In this document: positions 35,921-45,342 of the stretch, in pieces
How the letters are laid out: each line of letters starts with the position of its first letter
How positions within the stretch are numbered: position 1 is the stretch's first letter
Source of the DNA: Bin87 sp965204395
GTDB taxonomy: Bacteria; Chloroflexota; Dehalococcoidia; Lucifugimonadales; UBA3495
Length of the DNA stretch: 64,000 nt
Reading direction: 5' to 3'
Assembly (NCBI GenBank): GCA_965204395.1
Contig: OZ241987.1
Coordinates: 992,001 to 1,056,000 of the forward strand
Made by a program: the position numbers and the translations under genes
Notes under the pieces: model-generated
Told to the model about the DNA's origin: nothing
Database searches by the model: none
The model's input: the letters and a program-made list of their open reading frames with translations, nothing else

Positions 35921-36889
35921 ATGGAAACCTTGGCAGCAGCTGACTGGGACCTGCACCAACAAGCACTCTCTTCAGAGTTGGCCGACAACACACGCGCCGC
36001 GTACCAGAAAGGTTGGAGCAAATTCGTGGATTACTGCACTGCGGAGCGCATCGGGGACCCTTTGTCAGCATCGCCCGACCAGGTAGCAAATTTTTTCGTC
36101 CACCTTGCGACGCGCCCGAGCCCACACAGTGGTGCGATGCTTTCGATGGGCACAGTGTCGCTCTACAAGAGCGCCGTAAACAAAAAATATCTTGAGGCGG
36201 AGAAGCCGTCCCCAACCAACCATCCACTGGTTCGTTCCACGCTCAAGGGCTTGGCGAGGCTTAGAGGCTCCTCAAGCCGTAAGGTTGAGGCCTTGCGTGA
36301 ATTCCACATAGAAGCCATGCTACGAGCGACGCCCGATAGCCTGATTGGCAAGCGGGACGCAGCGATCATCGCTGTCGGATTCGCTGGAGCCTTGCGCCGT
36401 TCGGAGATTTGCGACCTGAATGTGCAAGACGTTGAGTTCCTCGACACCCAAGTGGACGGTGAGGACCGAATAGTCATTACCATCCGCCAGTCCAAAACTG
36501 ACCAACAGGGCAAGGGGCAGAGGGTGCCAATCCTGGACGGGGGTGGAATTCGCCCAATAAACCGACTACGGTTGTGGCTGGAGTGTTCAGGGATAACTGC
36601 CGGCCCGCTTTTCCAAACCATGAAGCGCGGCGGTAAATTGCGCGGAAAGCCGTTGCACCACAGCGACATCCCCCGTATCGTCAAGCACTACGCAAAGCTG
36701 ATTGGACTCGATCCCAAAGACATCGCAGGGCATTCGCTGAGGGCAGGTTTCGTCACCAGTGCCGCAGTCCACCACGCGCGTTTGGACAAGATCATGGCGG
36801 TTACTCGCCACACCAATCCGGCCACCGTGATGGGGTACATCCGAGATGCCGACGCCTTCGCAGACCACGCTGGCAGGAACTTCCTGTAG
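35921..36889 (+). CDS. tyrosine recombinase/integrase
   Basis: The 322-residue protein has a SAM-like N-terminal core-binding domain (NTRAAYQKGWSKFVDYC) and a C-terminal catalytic domain. The catalytic set is visible: R in GALRRSEI (about 158), lysine region QSKTDQQGKGQRVPI, HSLRAGF (about 270), H in TRHTNPATV, and the nucleophile Y in GYIRDAD (about 304). It is complete. It lies directly beside the inverted specificity cassette and reads away from it. Recombinases of this class invert or shuffle hsdS and pglX specificity parts in other bacteria, so it may act on the 35-bp repeats. It could alternatively be an integrase of a mobile element. Confidence 0.88.
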   Translation: METLAAADWDLHQQALSSELADNTRAAYQKGWSKFVDYCTAERIGDPLSASPDQVANFFVHLATRPSPHSGAMLSMGTVSLYKSAVNKKYLEAEKPSPTNHPLVRSTLKGLARLRGSSSRKVEALREFHIEAMLRATPDSLIGKRDAAIIAVGFAGALRRSEICDLNVQDVEFLDTQVDGEDRIVITIRQSKTDQQGKGQRVPILDGGGIRPINRLRLWLECSGITAGPLFQTMKRGGKLRGKPLHHSDIPRIVKHYAKLIGLDPKDIAGHSLRAGFVTSAAVHHARLDKIMAVTRHTNPATVMGYIRDADAFADHAGRNFL

Positions 36890-36930
36890 GAGAAACTGGT
36901 CAATAGCAAGGAAACCATCGGCATACCGTA

Positions 36931-37238
36931 GCAGGCGTCCAACGGATTCATCATGCAGATGGCAAACGCCAAGATATTGACCGAACCTTGGACGCCATTC
37001 CGAGCAACCCAAGCGGTCGCGCAATTGCTCGGCGACGACCACATGATTGCTCTTGAACCCTGACCAGCGCTACTTGGAAATTCTAGAACGCATCCTCGCA
37101 GATACGAAAGCCACCACCCGATTGGGCACCGACGCCACCATCGCGGCGCTGGCGCTGGAGAGCGGCGCAGAGGCCCACACCCACGACGCAAGAAATCCGG
37201 AGATTCCGAGGTTGCTGTGGGAAGACCTGCTCGGATAA
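36931..37238 (+). pseudogene. VapC-like PIN-domain toxin relic
   Basis: Two frames together give the C-terminal two thirds of a VapC/PIN ribonuclease: NGFIMQMANAKILTEPWTP, a break at about 37055, then DQRYLEILERILADTKA and TDATIAALALESGAEAHTHD, which carries the PIN acidic residues. The N-terminal strand with the first aspartate and the antitoxin gene are missing. It is a toxin-antitoxin remnant. Confidence 0.6.
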
Positions 37239-37333
37239 AGTTGGTTGATAACCGCAGACAGCGGATGCAGAGCGTGTAAATCGCCAGGGACCGAGATAGG
37301 ACACTTCGACGATTCCGAGTAAAGAGGTCAACC

Positions 37334-38389
37334 ATGGGTGGAATAGAAGCAATGGCCAACGCCGGAGCCGAGGGGGCCAAGGCAGGAAAAGCAGGACTAG
37401 ACCTCATTGGCAAAGTGTTTGGACCTGTGCTCACACGGCGCCAAGCCGCGGCCGATGCCCAAGCTGAAATACAGGTAGCATTGGCCAATCGGCTGTCTCA
37501 CCACATTGAATCAAATCCCCTTGATCCCGACGTGCTGGAGATGCTGGCCGCCTGCGGTGGCAGAGCGTCAGTCGCCAACTTAGCGAACATACTATCAAAA
37601 GCACTGCCCATGCTGGATGAAGGATCAGACCCATCGCTCGTCTCTGACGGCTGGACGGCGAACTGGAGAGATAAAGCGCGCCTGATTCCGCCTCACGACG
37701 ATGATGTCGCCTTGTTGTTTGCTCAGCTATTGGCCAGTGAAGCGAACTCACCTGGCTCCAAATCGAAGAAAGCAGTCAACGTGCTGGCCGACATGGAGCC
37801 GGAAGACGCGAAGCTGTTCAGAGCACTGAGCAATTTCCGGCTGTCGGAGATGCGAACTGTTCCAATTACATTCGCGGGCGCACCACCTCTGCCCCGGTCA
37901 AGGTTCAACACTGCACCAAATCCGCCCTTCGTCGTAGTACTCGATCCACAAAACGAATTGTATTCGTCAAAAGGAGTAGACTTCCAGTCATTGGCCCACC
38001 TGGAAAGCCTCGGGCTCGTCAAGGTTGTGCCGCAGGGATACCAGCGAGGACCGGGGAAAATAGCGTTCGCTCACTCGAAAGGGTTCTTGATATTAACAGC
38101 CGAAATACCCATTCCTATGGGCCAGGCGTACCTGACGACAGCGGGCGCCCAATTGACCGACCTATGCGTCCCTCTGGAATCACCAGAAGGGTTCCCGGAG
38201 TACCTAACCAATTTTTGGCAGTCTCAGGGAATTGCAGTGAGCGAGGACCTCAACGAGGTTATGAACGTCACAATTGAAACGTACCAACAAGATACAGAAA
38301 CTGGTGAATGGATCGACCAAAATACCAACGAAAGGTACCCAGCCGATCACTTCGGAAACACAATCAAAGCTATGCAAGATCCACCATGA
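37334..38389 (+). CDS. DUF2806 domain-containing protein
   Basis: The 351-residue protein shows the DUF2806 layout: an A/G-rich N-terminal segment (GAEGAKAGKAGLDLIGKVFGP), a helical middle with VALLFAQLLASEANSPGSKSKKAVNVLADM and EDAKLFRALSNFRLS. The biochemical role of DUF2806 is not known; members occur in accessory and defence regions. The stop TGA overlaps the ATG of the PLD-helicase (ATGA at 38386-38389), so the two proteins are translationally coupled and probably work together. It may be a regulator or a membrane-linked partner, but no transmembrane segment is evident. Confidence 0.6.
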   Translation: MGGIEAMANAGAEGAKAGKAGLDLIGKVFGPVLTRRQAAADAQAEIQVALANRLSHHIESNPLDPDVLEMLAACGGRASVANLANILSKALPMLDEGSDPSLVSDGWTANWRDKARLIPPHDDDVALLFAQLLASEANSPGSKSKKAVNVLADMEPEDAKLFRALSNFRLSEMRTVPITFAGAPPLPRSRFNTAPNPPFVVVLDPQNELYSSKGVDFQSLAHLESLGLVKVVPQGYQRGPGKIAFAHSKGFLILTAEIPIPMGQAYLTTAGAQLTDLCVPLESPEGFPEYLTNFWQSQGIAVSEDLNEVMNVTIETYQQDTETGEWIDQNTNERYPADHFGNTIKAMQDPP

Positions 38390-41300
38390 CTATTCTCAAC
38401 GCCCACACCGAACCCGACCTGCTGACCCGCCTGAGGCAGATGCTGGGCAGTGCCGCCCGCGCCGACATCGCCGTGGGTTACTTCTTCATGTCCGGCTTCG
38501 GACAAGTAGCCGACGACCTCGCCAAGCTACGTATGACCCGCATCCTCATCGGACGCGCAGATCAGCCCACGGTGGAAGCCGTAGCCGCCGGCCTGCGCCA
38601 AGCCGATGCCCTGCGCTCCCAACTGGACGCTGACCAAACCATTCCCCGCAGCCAGCGGCAAGCCATCGCCGACGAAGCCGTATCCGGCGTCGCTCGCAGC
38701 GTTGCCGCTATGTCCCAGACCGACGCCAGCCAGGGCGTGGTAGAAAAGCTGCGCCAATTGGTAGCCTCGGGCCTGCTGGAAGTGCGCGCCTACCCACGTG
38801 GGTTCCTACACGCCAAGGCCTACTTGTGCTGGTACGACTCCCACGCCGAGCCAGGCGCCGCCATCGTTGGCAGCTCCAACTTCACTTTAGCCGGATTCAC
38901 GGGCAACACCGAGCTGAACGTCCGCGTCACCGGCGACGACGAAATGGCAACCCTGAAGGACTGGTTTGAAAACCTTTGGGCAGACTCCGTCGATGTCAGC
39001 AAACAGGTAGAGCAAAGCCTTGCCGTCAGCTGGGCAATCAAGCAGTACACGCCCTACGCCGTCTATTTGAAAGCTCTCTATGAGCTCTACGGCCAAGACC
39101 TGGGCAGCGACGAGCCGCTGCCGCTGGAACCAGTCCGCGGCGTTGAACTGGCCAACTTCCAGCTGGACGCCGTGCGCCGTGGCCTGGACATGATCCGCAG
39201 CTACGGCGGCTGCTACGTGGCGGACGTGGTGGGCTTGGGCAAAACCTACATCGGCGCGGAACTGCTGCGCCAACTACGGCAGAGCTACCCCAACGACGGA
39301 CCGCCGCTGATTATCTGTCCCGCCGGCTTGGTGGATACCTGGCGTCAGGTCAACGAGCAGTACGGCTTGGGTGCCGAAGTGCTGTCCCAGAGCCGCATCG
39401 CGCCGCCGCCGGACTTGGTGTTCGACCCCGAAACCGAGCAGTACGATGAAATCGCCGGCAGCGCCCACGGCGTCTATCTGTCCGACGAGTACCGCTATCG
39501 CGGGCCGGTGTTGGTGGACGAGGCGCACAACTTCCGCAACGACGTGAACCGCTCTCGTGGCCTGCGCGACTACCTAGAAAGGGGCGACCACAAGGTCATC
39601 CTGCTCAGTGCCACGCCGCAGAACCTGGGGCCGCGGGACATCTACCGCCAAGTGCGCCTGTTCTTGGACGAAACCGACCATGGCCTGCCGCTGGAGCCCC
39701 GAGGCCTAGAAGACTACTTCAACAGTGTAGTGCGGTGGCGGGAGTACCGAGAGGACGTTGACGCCTACTCGGCGGCGCCGGCGGAACACCTCAAAAACGG
39801 GGGCAACGGCGAACCACCAACCCGACCACAGCGCCCCGACACGCCGCCGGCGGACATTGCCCAAGTGCTGACGCCCATTTTCATCCGGCGCCGCCGCAAG
39901 GACATTGCCGAATTGTACGGCGACACCGCCACCATCAATGGCGAACCCGTGGCGTTTCCCACGCCGAAACTGTCCAACTTGGAGTATCGGTTGGATCGTG
40001 TGTACGCCAAAGCCGGCGACTTCACCGATCTGCTGTCCACCTTGGGGCGTCACCAGGCAGTGCGCTACAACCCCACCGAATACCTGAAACCCAGACAGAA
40101 AAAGAGCCGGAAGTACGCCGGACTGTTCCGAGCCCGAGGCCGCATCGCTGGGATGATTCGCCACCTGCTGTTCAAGCGTCTGGAGTCCAGCATCCCCGCT
40201 TTCCGCTCCACGCTGGAATCGCTCGCGCGCAGCAACCGCAGTTTCAAGGCTGCGCTGGAAGCCGGCTACGTGCCGGTAGGTAGCGTGGCAACCAACCTGT
40301 TGGCAGGCCAGAACTTCAACGCCGATGAAGCTTTGGGAATCCTGCAGCAGGAAGAAGCCAGGCGCAACGGACGCTTCCACTACCCCGTCGCCGACTTCGA
40401 CGTTGCCCGATGGACCAGGGATTTGGACGCCGACCACGCCGTGCTGAGCGACCTGATCAGCCGCATCGCCGACATCGGCCCCCAGGACGATGACAAGTTG
40501 GAGTGCTTGCGTGAGTTTCTCGACGGCTGCGCCGATGAGAAGGTGCTGATATTCAGCGAGGCGGAGACCACCGTTGATTACTTGTTCGAGCAACTGAACC
40601 CAGACGGCAAAGATGGCACTATCGCCAAGCTCAGCGGCAGCAACCGCGACCAGCGGGCCGGCATCGTTCGGCGCTTCGGGCCGAGGGCCAATTTGCAAGG
40701 TGTGGGACAACCACAGAACGGAGAAATCCGCCTTCTGCTGGCAACCGACGTGGTGTCGGAAGGCCAGAATATGCAGGACTGCGCCCGCGTCCTAAACTAC
40801 GACCTGCACTGGAACCCGGTGCGGCTGATCCAACGGTTTGGCCGCGTTGACCGCATCGGTTCGCCCCACGACGAAATCCACCTGCACAACATGCTTCCCG
40901 ACGCTGAACTGGACGAGAACCTCGGACTCACCGGAAAGCTGAGTGACCGAATCCAGGCGTTCCATGACCTGATCGGACTAGACAACAAGGTACTGTCCGA
41001 AGAAGAGCAGCTGAACGCCCAAGGCGTCGGCGTCATCTACGACAACAACGAACTCCCAGAGCTGGACGACGCGCTGGATGAGGTATCCGCCAACCAGCGG
41101 GCCATCGCCCTGTTGCAAAACATCCGCAGCAATGACCCCGACCTCTGGCGGAAGATCACCGAATTGCCAGATGGCGTCCGATCCGCGCTGACCTGCGCCA
41201 AAAGTGGTGACAGCGATGACGCCCCGCAGGCCGGCGAGACCGTAGTGATGCTGGCCGTGTCCGACGCGGTGCGCTGCTACGCTGTGGCTGACGACATGAC

Positions 41301-41754
41301 GCCGCGCCCTATCAGGCCGGCGCAGTTCGTAGCAGTGGCCGAGTGCGAACCGGATACTCCAGCGCGACCATTGCCCGGGAACACTAACGAGCGCGTCAGC
41401 GCCGCCGCAAATGCTTTCAGCGGAGACCTGAGCCGGATGCTGGGCACCGTCCGCCGGCGCACTCCCGGCAACGCCCGCAATCGGGCTTTCGTGAGGCGTC
41501 AACTCAACGGCGTCGGCACCGATATTGCCACGCCACAACGGATCACCGCTCTGCGGCAAGCATTCGCTGGAGACCTGCCTACTGTCGTAGAAAACGAGCT
41601 GTCGGATTTGCGACGGCTCAACCTGGATGGCCGCGAGCTGGTGCTGCGGCTGGAACTGTTGCAGGAGCGCTACCGTCTGAACCCGGAAAGGCAAAGCACC
41701 GTCTCCGCAACAACGGATGCCACCCGCATCATCTGCTCCGATGGACTGCTGTGA
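38386..41754 (+). CDS. SNF2/SF2 helicase with N-terminal phospholipase D-type nuclease domain
   Basis: The 1122-residue protein joins a PLD-type nuclease to a helicase. The HKD motif is LHAKAYLCWYD followed by GAAIVGSSN (about residues 141-165). Helicase motifs follow: Walker A VGLGKT (about 283), LVDEAH (about 377), LLSATPQN (about 405), motif V LLATDVVSEGQNMQD (about 785) and motif VI RLIQRFGRVDRIG (about 810). Such enzymes translocate on DNA and could supply cleavage for the Eco57I-type methyltransferase at 31845, giving a split restriction system. A longer frame from 38308 lies inside the DUF2806 gene and is rejected because ATG 38386 overlaps its stop. The carboxy end (950-1122) is unassigned. 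Confidence 0.85.
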   Translation: MTILNAHTEPDLLTRLRQMLGSAARADIAVGYFFMSGFGQVADDLAKLRMTRILIGRADQPTVEAVAAGLRQADALRSQLDADQTIPRSQRQAIADEAVSGVARSVAAMSQTDASQGVVEKLRQLVASGLLEVRAYPRGFLHAKAYLCWYDSHAEPGAAIVGSSNFTLAGFTGNTELNVRVTGDDEMATLKDWFENLWADSVDVSKQVEQSLAVSWAIKQYTPYAVYLKALYELYGQDLGSDEPLPLEPVRGVELANFQLDAVRRGLDMIRSYGGCYVADVVGLGKTYIGAELLRQLRQSYPNDGPPLIICPAGLVDTWRQVNEQYGLGAEVLSQSRIAPPPDLVFDPETEQYDEIAGSAHGVYLSDEYRYRGPVLVDEAHNFRNDVNRSRGLRDYLERGDHKVILLSATPQNLGPRDIYRQVRLFLDETDHGLPLEPRGLEDYFNSVVRWREYREDVDAYSAAPAEHLKNGGNGEPPTRPQRPDTPPADIAQVLTPIFIRRRRKDIAELYGDTATINGEPVAFPTPKLSNLEYRLDRVYAKAGDFTDLLSTLGRHQAVRYNPTEYLKPRQKKSRKYAGLFRARGRIAGMIRHLLFKRLESSIPAFRSTLESLARSNRSFKAALEAGYVPVGSVATNLLAGQNFNADEALGILQQEEARRNGRFHYPVADFDVARWTRDLDADHAVLSDLISRIADIGPQDDDKLECLREFLDGCADEKVLIFSEAETTVDYLFEQLNPDGKDGTIAKLSGSNRDQRAGIVRRFGPRANLQGVGQPQNGEIRLLLATDVVSEGQNMQDCARVLNYDLHWNPVRLIQRFGRVDRIGSPHDEIHLHNMLPDAELDENLGLTGKLSDRIQAFHDLIGLDNKVLSEEEQLNAQGVGVIYDNNELPELDDALDEVSANQRAIALLQNIRSNDPDLWRKITELPDGVRSALTCAKSGDSDDAPQAGETVVMLAVSDAVRCYAVADDMTPRPIRPAQFVAVAECEPDTPARPLPGNTNERVSAAANAFSGDLSRMLGTVRRRTPGNARNRAFVRRQLNGVGTDIATPQRITALRQAFAGDLPTVVENELSDLRRLNLDGRELVLRLELLQERYRLNPERQSTVSATTDATRIICSDGLL

Positions 41755-41953
41755 AACACCACTCCGACTAGCCCTAAAACGGGCTACTATCGAAATTCGT
41801 GATACCCCAATTCAAAAGCAGTCACTGCTTGGTTACTAGCATTAGCAGAACGTGGCTGAGCGGAAGTGACCCGCGCCGGGTTGATCGTGGTTGCGGCAGG
41901 CAAACAAATCAGAATGTCCACAGACCCTGATCGCATCGGAGGAAGAATTCACG

Positions 41954-42922
41954 ATGCCGCAGTATAAAACTCGAGCAGAGTTGCACTTCGGTTCGTACGA
42001 ACAGTGGTCTTGCAGCAGTTGCGAAGCCCTCGCACAAGTCGATCCTACAATTCCGGTCAACATCGGTCCATTCCGTGTAGATTGGTCTCCCAACCAAGGT
42101 TTCTATTTCGCGGACGTGTATGGGATTGATCCCGAGCGGTTGGGCGACCAATCCCTTGACCGCGATTTCCCCGTTTCTGCGCTGATGGTAGAAATGGAGG
42201 GAGAGGTCCCAGAACAGGGCAGCTCTGCCGGGTTGGCGGACGAAGAGCTGGCAACTTTCGAACTACTGCTGCGCCTGTTCCAACCGGGCGATGTTTCAGT
42301 ACGGCGACATGGTTTTGTTTACAACCCAGAAACAGGATCCCCGACGTTTACATGGATGCGGTGGGGCTTGCTGACACCCAAACCGATTGTAGAGCCTTTG
42401 TACAAAAGGCCGCCGTTCCATATTCACGCCGACACAGTCCGAGCATTGCAAGGCTTTTTCAGCGAGTACTACCATGTAGTTAGCCAGATGCCTGCGTCGG
42501 TTCGACTGGCCTTCGCAAGGTTCAATGCCTCCTATGAAAAAAGAGACATCGTGGATCGATTGATTGACCTGATCATCGCGCTGGAGGCACTATTCACTGC
42601 TGGCAGTCCCGGTGAGGTGACTTTCAAGGTCGCCCTTCGCTGTGGGTTTTGGCTGAAACCGCCAGGAAGCCAGCGCGAGGATCTGTTTCGAAGGATAAAA
42701 CGAGCCTATGGGATGAGAAGCGATGCGGTCCATGGTCGTAGCAAAACGAAAGTTCCCACCGACAAGCAACTGGAGAAACTCGAAGGAATAGTTCGAGATT
42801 GCCTGCGCAAGTATTTGGACCATCAGATTTTGACTGGAAGCGTACCGCTGGGCGATGAATTCGACCATCTGATGTTGACCGGACGTCTTTGGCCGCGACC
42901 AGTGCCGATCGAAACCGGCTGA
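41954..42922 (+). CDS. ApeA-like HEPN-domain protein
   Basis: The 322-residue protein has a C-terminal HEPN domain of the ApeA-like type: DRLIDLIIALEALF, a middle helix with KVALRCGFWL, and the RNase motif RSDAVHG (R-x4-H) near residue 255. HEPN proteins of this class are RNases that kill or arrest phage-infected cells. The N-terminal domain (residues 1-190) is of unknown sensor type. Start ATG 41954 has GGAAG eight bases upstream; an upstream start at 41891 is open but lacks a ribosome-binding site. It follows the PLD-helicase by 200 bp, same strand. Confidence 0.75.
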   Translation: MPQYKTRAELHFGSYEQWSCSSCEALAQVDPTIPVNIGPFRVDWSPNQGFYFADVYGIDPERLGDQSLDRDFPVSALMVEMEGEVPEQGSSAGLADEELATFELLLRLFQPGDVSVRRHGFVYNPETGSPTFTWMRWGLLTPKPIVEPLYKRPPFHIHADTVRALQGFFSEYYHVVSQMPASVRLAFARFNASYEKRDIVDRLIDLIIALEALFTAGSPGEVTFKVALRCGFWLKPPGSQREDLFRRIKRAYGMRSDAVHGRSKTKVPTDKQLEKLEGIVRDCLRKYLDHQILTGSVPLGDEFDHLMLTGRLWPRPVPIETG

Positions 42923-43170
42923 GACCGAGTAGCCCGCAGACCCCGCCGGGGGTGCCTGTTTCATTCCCCCAAGGAAGTTCTACCCAATGGGCACAGAACG
43001 CGCCCGGTAGCCACTCCCTGCGGAAATGCAGGGCATCTGGTCGCGGTTGCCCAACCCCGAGCGAAGAAACAATTGAACCGGGCCATGGGCAATTGCCACC
43101 GTCAGCGAACCGAAGCAGCCACAGCAACATCGCGAGGCAAACACACGCCGACGCCCGCCGGCCTATCCCG

Positions 43171-43218
43171 CCGATTTCGTGCACTTCGACGCACGTGGGT
43201 AAAATCGGCTCACAATCC
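43171..43218. repeat. dispersed repeat, copy 1
   Basis: About 48 bp are similar to 50425-50473, including the 16-base identical core GTAAAATCGGCTCACA. Both copies lie in non-coding DNA. The rest of 42923-43254 holds a few short GC-rich hairpins after the HEPN gene and no gene. Confidence 0.5.
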
Positions 43219-43254
43219 TTTTGATGGGGCGATAGCGCCATCGTTTCTAGGCGA

Positions 43255-44622
43255 TCAGGACGGAGCATATCGTTTCGTAACTGCTTTGGCAGTTTCATCC
43301 AAACCCGGGTACAAGGTTTCACGGTTAACGTGCAGGAGATCAAGTTCATCCAAGAGCCCTTTCTTGCACTCGGCAGGAATAAGCAACGTGTGGTGATCAT
43401 ACCTCGGTATGGACTCATTCCACGCAGCGACTTGGTCTCCCTCGAATCTTTCGTGAAACGCTGAAATCAAGAAGGCACCGGACTGTGCCCGCAGCCGTTC
43501 CACCGATTGTTGCGGTTCTACCACGAATACCCGGAACAGGTCCTTCGGGTCGATCCGGCGCCGGAAATGCGGTTTTTCAATTCTGATCAGATGGTAGAGT
43601 TTGGTCAACGCCCGAGAATGCCGGTGCTCTCGCCGGTCGAAACCGCAACGCTTGCCCAACAGCAGGCACTGCTCAGGGTAGGAGAGCTTGGCGAAATTGG
43701 CGATGACACTGACGGTGTCGCTGGTGTAAGGCTTCACCATGCCGTCTGGGACCGCGAAAACGTGAAGTAGGCCCCGCCCTTCATTAGCCGTCTCGCACGC
43801 GAAGTACAACGCTACGAGAGGGTTCCGGGTCACGTCCAAGAGCCGAGTCTTGAGCCCGTGATGCTGCGCAAGGACCCATTGATCCAACGCCGAAACAATG
43901 CCGGCAAAATCCTCCGGACGTCGGGTCATCATGTCGAGCAACATTCGCCCTTCATTCTGCCGCAGTTCGCTGCGGCGCATGACCGAGGGGCGCAAATCCC
44001 AACCTCTCTCCTGGCCACGGTAGTAGACACCATACCGCCTGGCTCCGCCAGCACCGCGACCCATCTCCAAGCACGCTGCGATCAAGTCGGACACGCATTT
44101 GATAACTTTTTTCGTAGGCCGCTCCGGGCCATCGAAAAGGTCCAGAGCAGGCAACAGACGCGCACGCCACGGACGCGTCGCCGTCAGATCGGCGCCCGCC
44201 AAGTCAGCCGTGGACAAATCAGCCTCATCAAGTACAGCGCCGTCCAAGACGGCATCCCGTAGATCCGCGTTATCGAACTTCGCCGCGGTCAAGTCGGCAC
44301 CTGTCAGGTTAGCTCCTGTTAGATCAGCTAAGCGAAAGTCACCGTGGCTGAAGTTGAAACCAGCCCGATCCGGCAGCTGGAATTGAGCCCCTCGCAGGTC
44401 TGAATGAACCATTTGAATTCCTCGATAATCGGTGGCCTGTTCGAGGGAAGCATCGTCTCCCGTCAATCGGCTAAACACCAGATTGCCGACATGAACATTG
44501 CTCAAGCTGCCGAAAGGGCGCGAAATTACGCCGTTTTCTGACATGACGTCCCGCAGGCGGACGCCGTCATTCCAAGCGTTGACACCTTCCAGAAATCGTT
44601 CAATATCAGCCGAGTCATCCAC
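43255..44622 (-). CDS. FRG-domain protein with N-terminal pentapeptide repeats
   Basis: The 455-residue protein starts with about ten pentapeptide repeats (ADLTGANLTGADLTAAKF, then ADLRDAVLDGAVLDEADL, residues about 85-150), which form a right-handed beta-helix often mimicking DNA. A FRG domain follows (residues 190-300): YYRGQERGWDLRPSVMR, then LAQHHGLKTRLLDVTRNPLVALYF. FRG is named for its F-R-G motif, and its activity is unknown, though it is common in phage-defence contexts. The C-terminal part is unassigned. Start is probably ATG 44622. It is a single gene on the minus strand facing the HEPN gene. Confidence 0.8.
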   Translation of the reverse strand: MDDSADIERFLEGVNAWNDGVRLRDVMSENGVISRPFGSLSNVHVGNLVFSRLTGDDASLEQATDYRGIQMVHSDLRGAQFQLPDRAGFNFSHGDFRLADLTGANLTGADLTAAKFDNADLRDAVLDGAVLDEADLSTADLAGADLTATRPWRARLLPALDLFDGPERPTKKVIKCVSDLIAACLEMGRGAGGARRYGVYYRGQERGWDLRPSVMRRSELRQNEGRMLLDMMTRRPEDFAGIVSALDQWVLAQHHGLKTRLLDVTRNPLVALYFACETANEGRGLLHVFAVPDGMVKPYTSDTVSVIANFAKLSYPEQCLLLGKRCGFDRREHRHSRALTKLYHLIRIEKPHFRRRIDPKDLFRVFVVEPQQSVERLRAQSGAFLISAFHERFEGDQVAAWNESIPRYDHHTLLIPAECKKGLLDELDLLHVNRETLYPGLDETAKAVTKRYAPS

Positions 44623-45021
44623 GACCTTACCTCCGTGCTTAATGAGATGCTCCGACGGTACTACGCCTTTGGGACCTGAAAGCGGTGGTCACCGCGACAA
44701 TACCCGCCCACGGCTCCAAACTCAACCTCGCTCTCATAACCAACGACGATGATGCGCCAGTGCAGCAACGCAAGGACAGCGCAACCAACATCCAGACGAC
44801 ATGGCAGCTCACGCTGTCAGACGCCCCAATGGGAATACCCGTCTACGGCAACGGCCGCTCCGGCAGCGCAAGCTTGCCCAAGTCTCGTTGACCATCCAGA
44901 AAAACAGGTCCAATTACCCGCAGCCACTATCCTGCTCGGTGGAACGTTCTGGGCGCCGGTGGCGCGCTTGGTCCGGAGGGCTGCTAAATGCCGCAAACAT
45001 CGCCCATTAGCCGGCCCCGGC
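44623..45021. other. unassigned stretch
   Basis: A short plus-strand frame (44685-44891, 68 codons, GTG start) has reasonable composition but no recognisable domain or ribosome-binding site. I see no other feature. Confidence 0.3.
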
Positions 45022-45237
45022 ATGCAGGCCCTGGCGATGACCGTGCCGTTCTTCCCGGTGATTCTGGTGGCGGTCGTAATCCCTGGGATGATGAACCTTG
45101 ACGCGATCTGGTCAGTAGTGTCTCTCACCCTGGTCGGCGTCCCGCTCAGCACGGTGATCTCCGAACCGCTGAGAAAGTTCCTATTGCGCTCGGGAAAGCT
45201 GTCGATGGACACCGCACGCTGCCAGCAGGATGATTAG
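45022..45237 (+). CDS. possible small membrane protein
   Basis: From ATG 45022 a 71-residue frame contains two hydrophobic stretches (MTVPFFPVILVAVVIP and AIWSVVSLTLVGVPLSTVI) compatible with two membrane helices. The frame is open further upstream, and no ribosome-binding site marks any start. It is unrecognised and only weakly supported. Confidence 0.35.
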   Translation: MQALAMTVPFFPVILVAVVIPGMMNLDAIWSVVSLTLVGVPLSTVISEPLRKFLLRSGKLSMDTARCQQDD

Positions 45238-45342
45238 GACGCCCAGTAATTGCGGGAACCATGTCATACCGGGACGGTTGCCCGCGGGCCGCGGGCTAAA
45301 TAACATCGACCTACGGCATCTTTCCGGGAGGAGGCTCACCCT

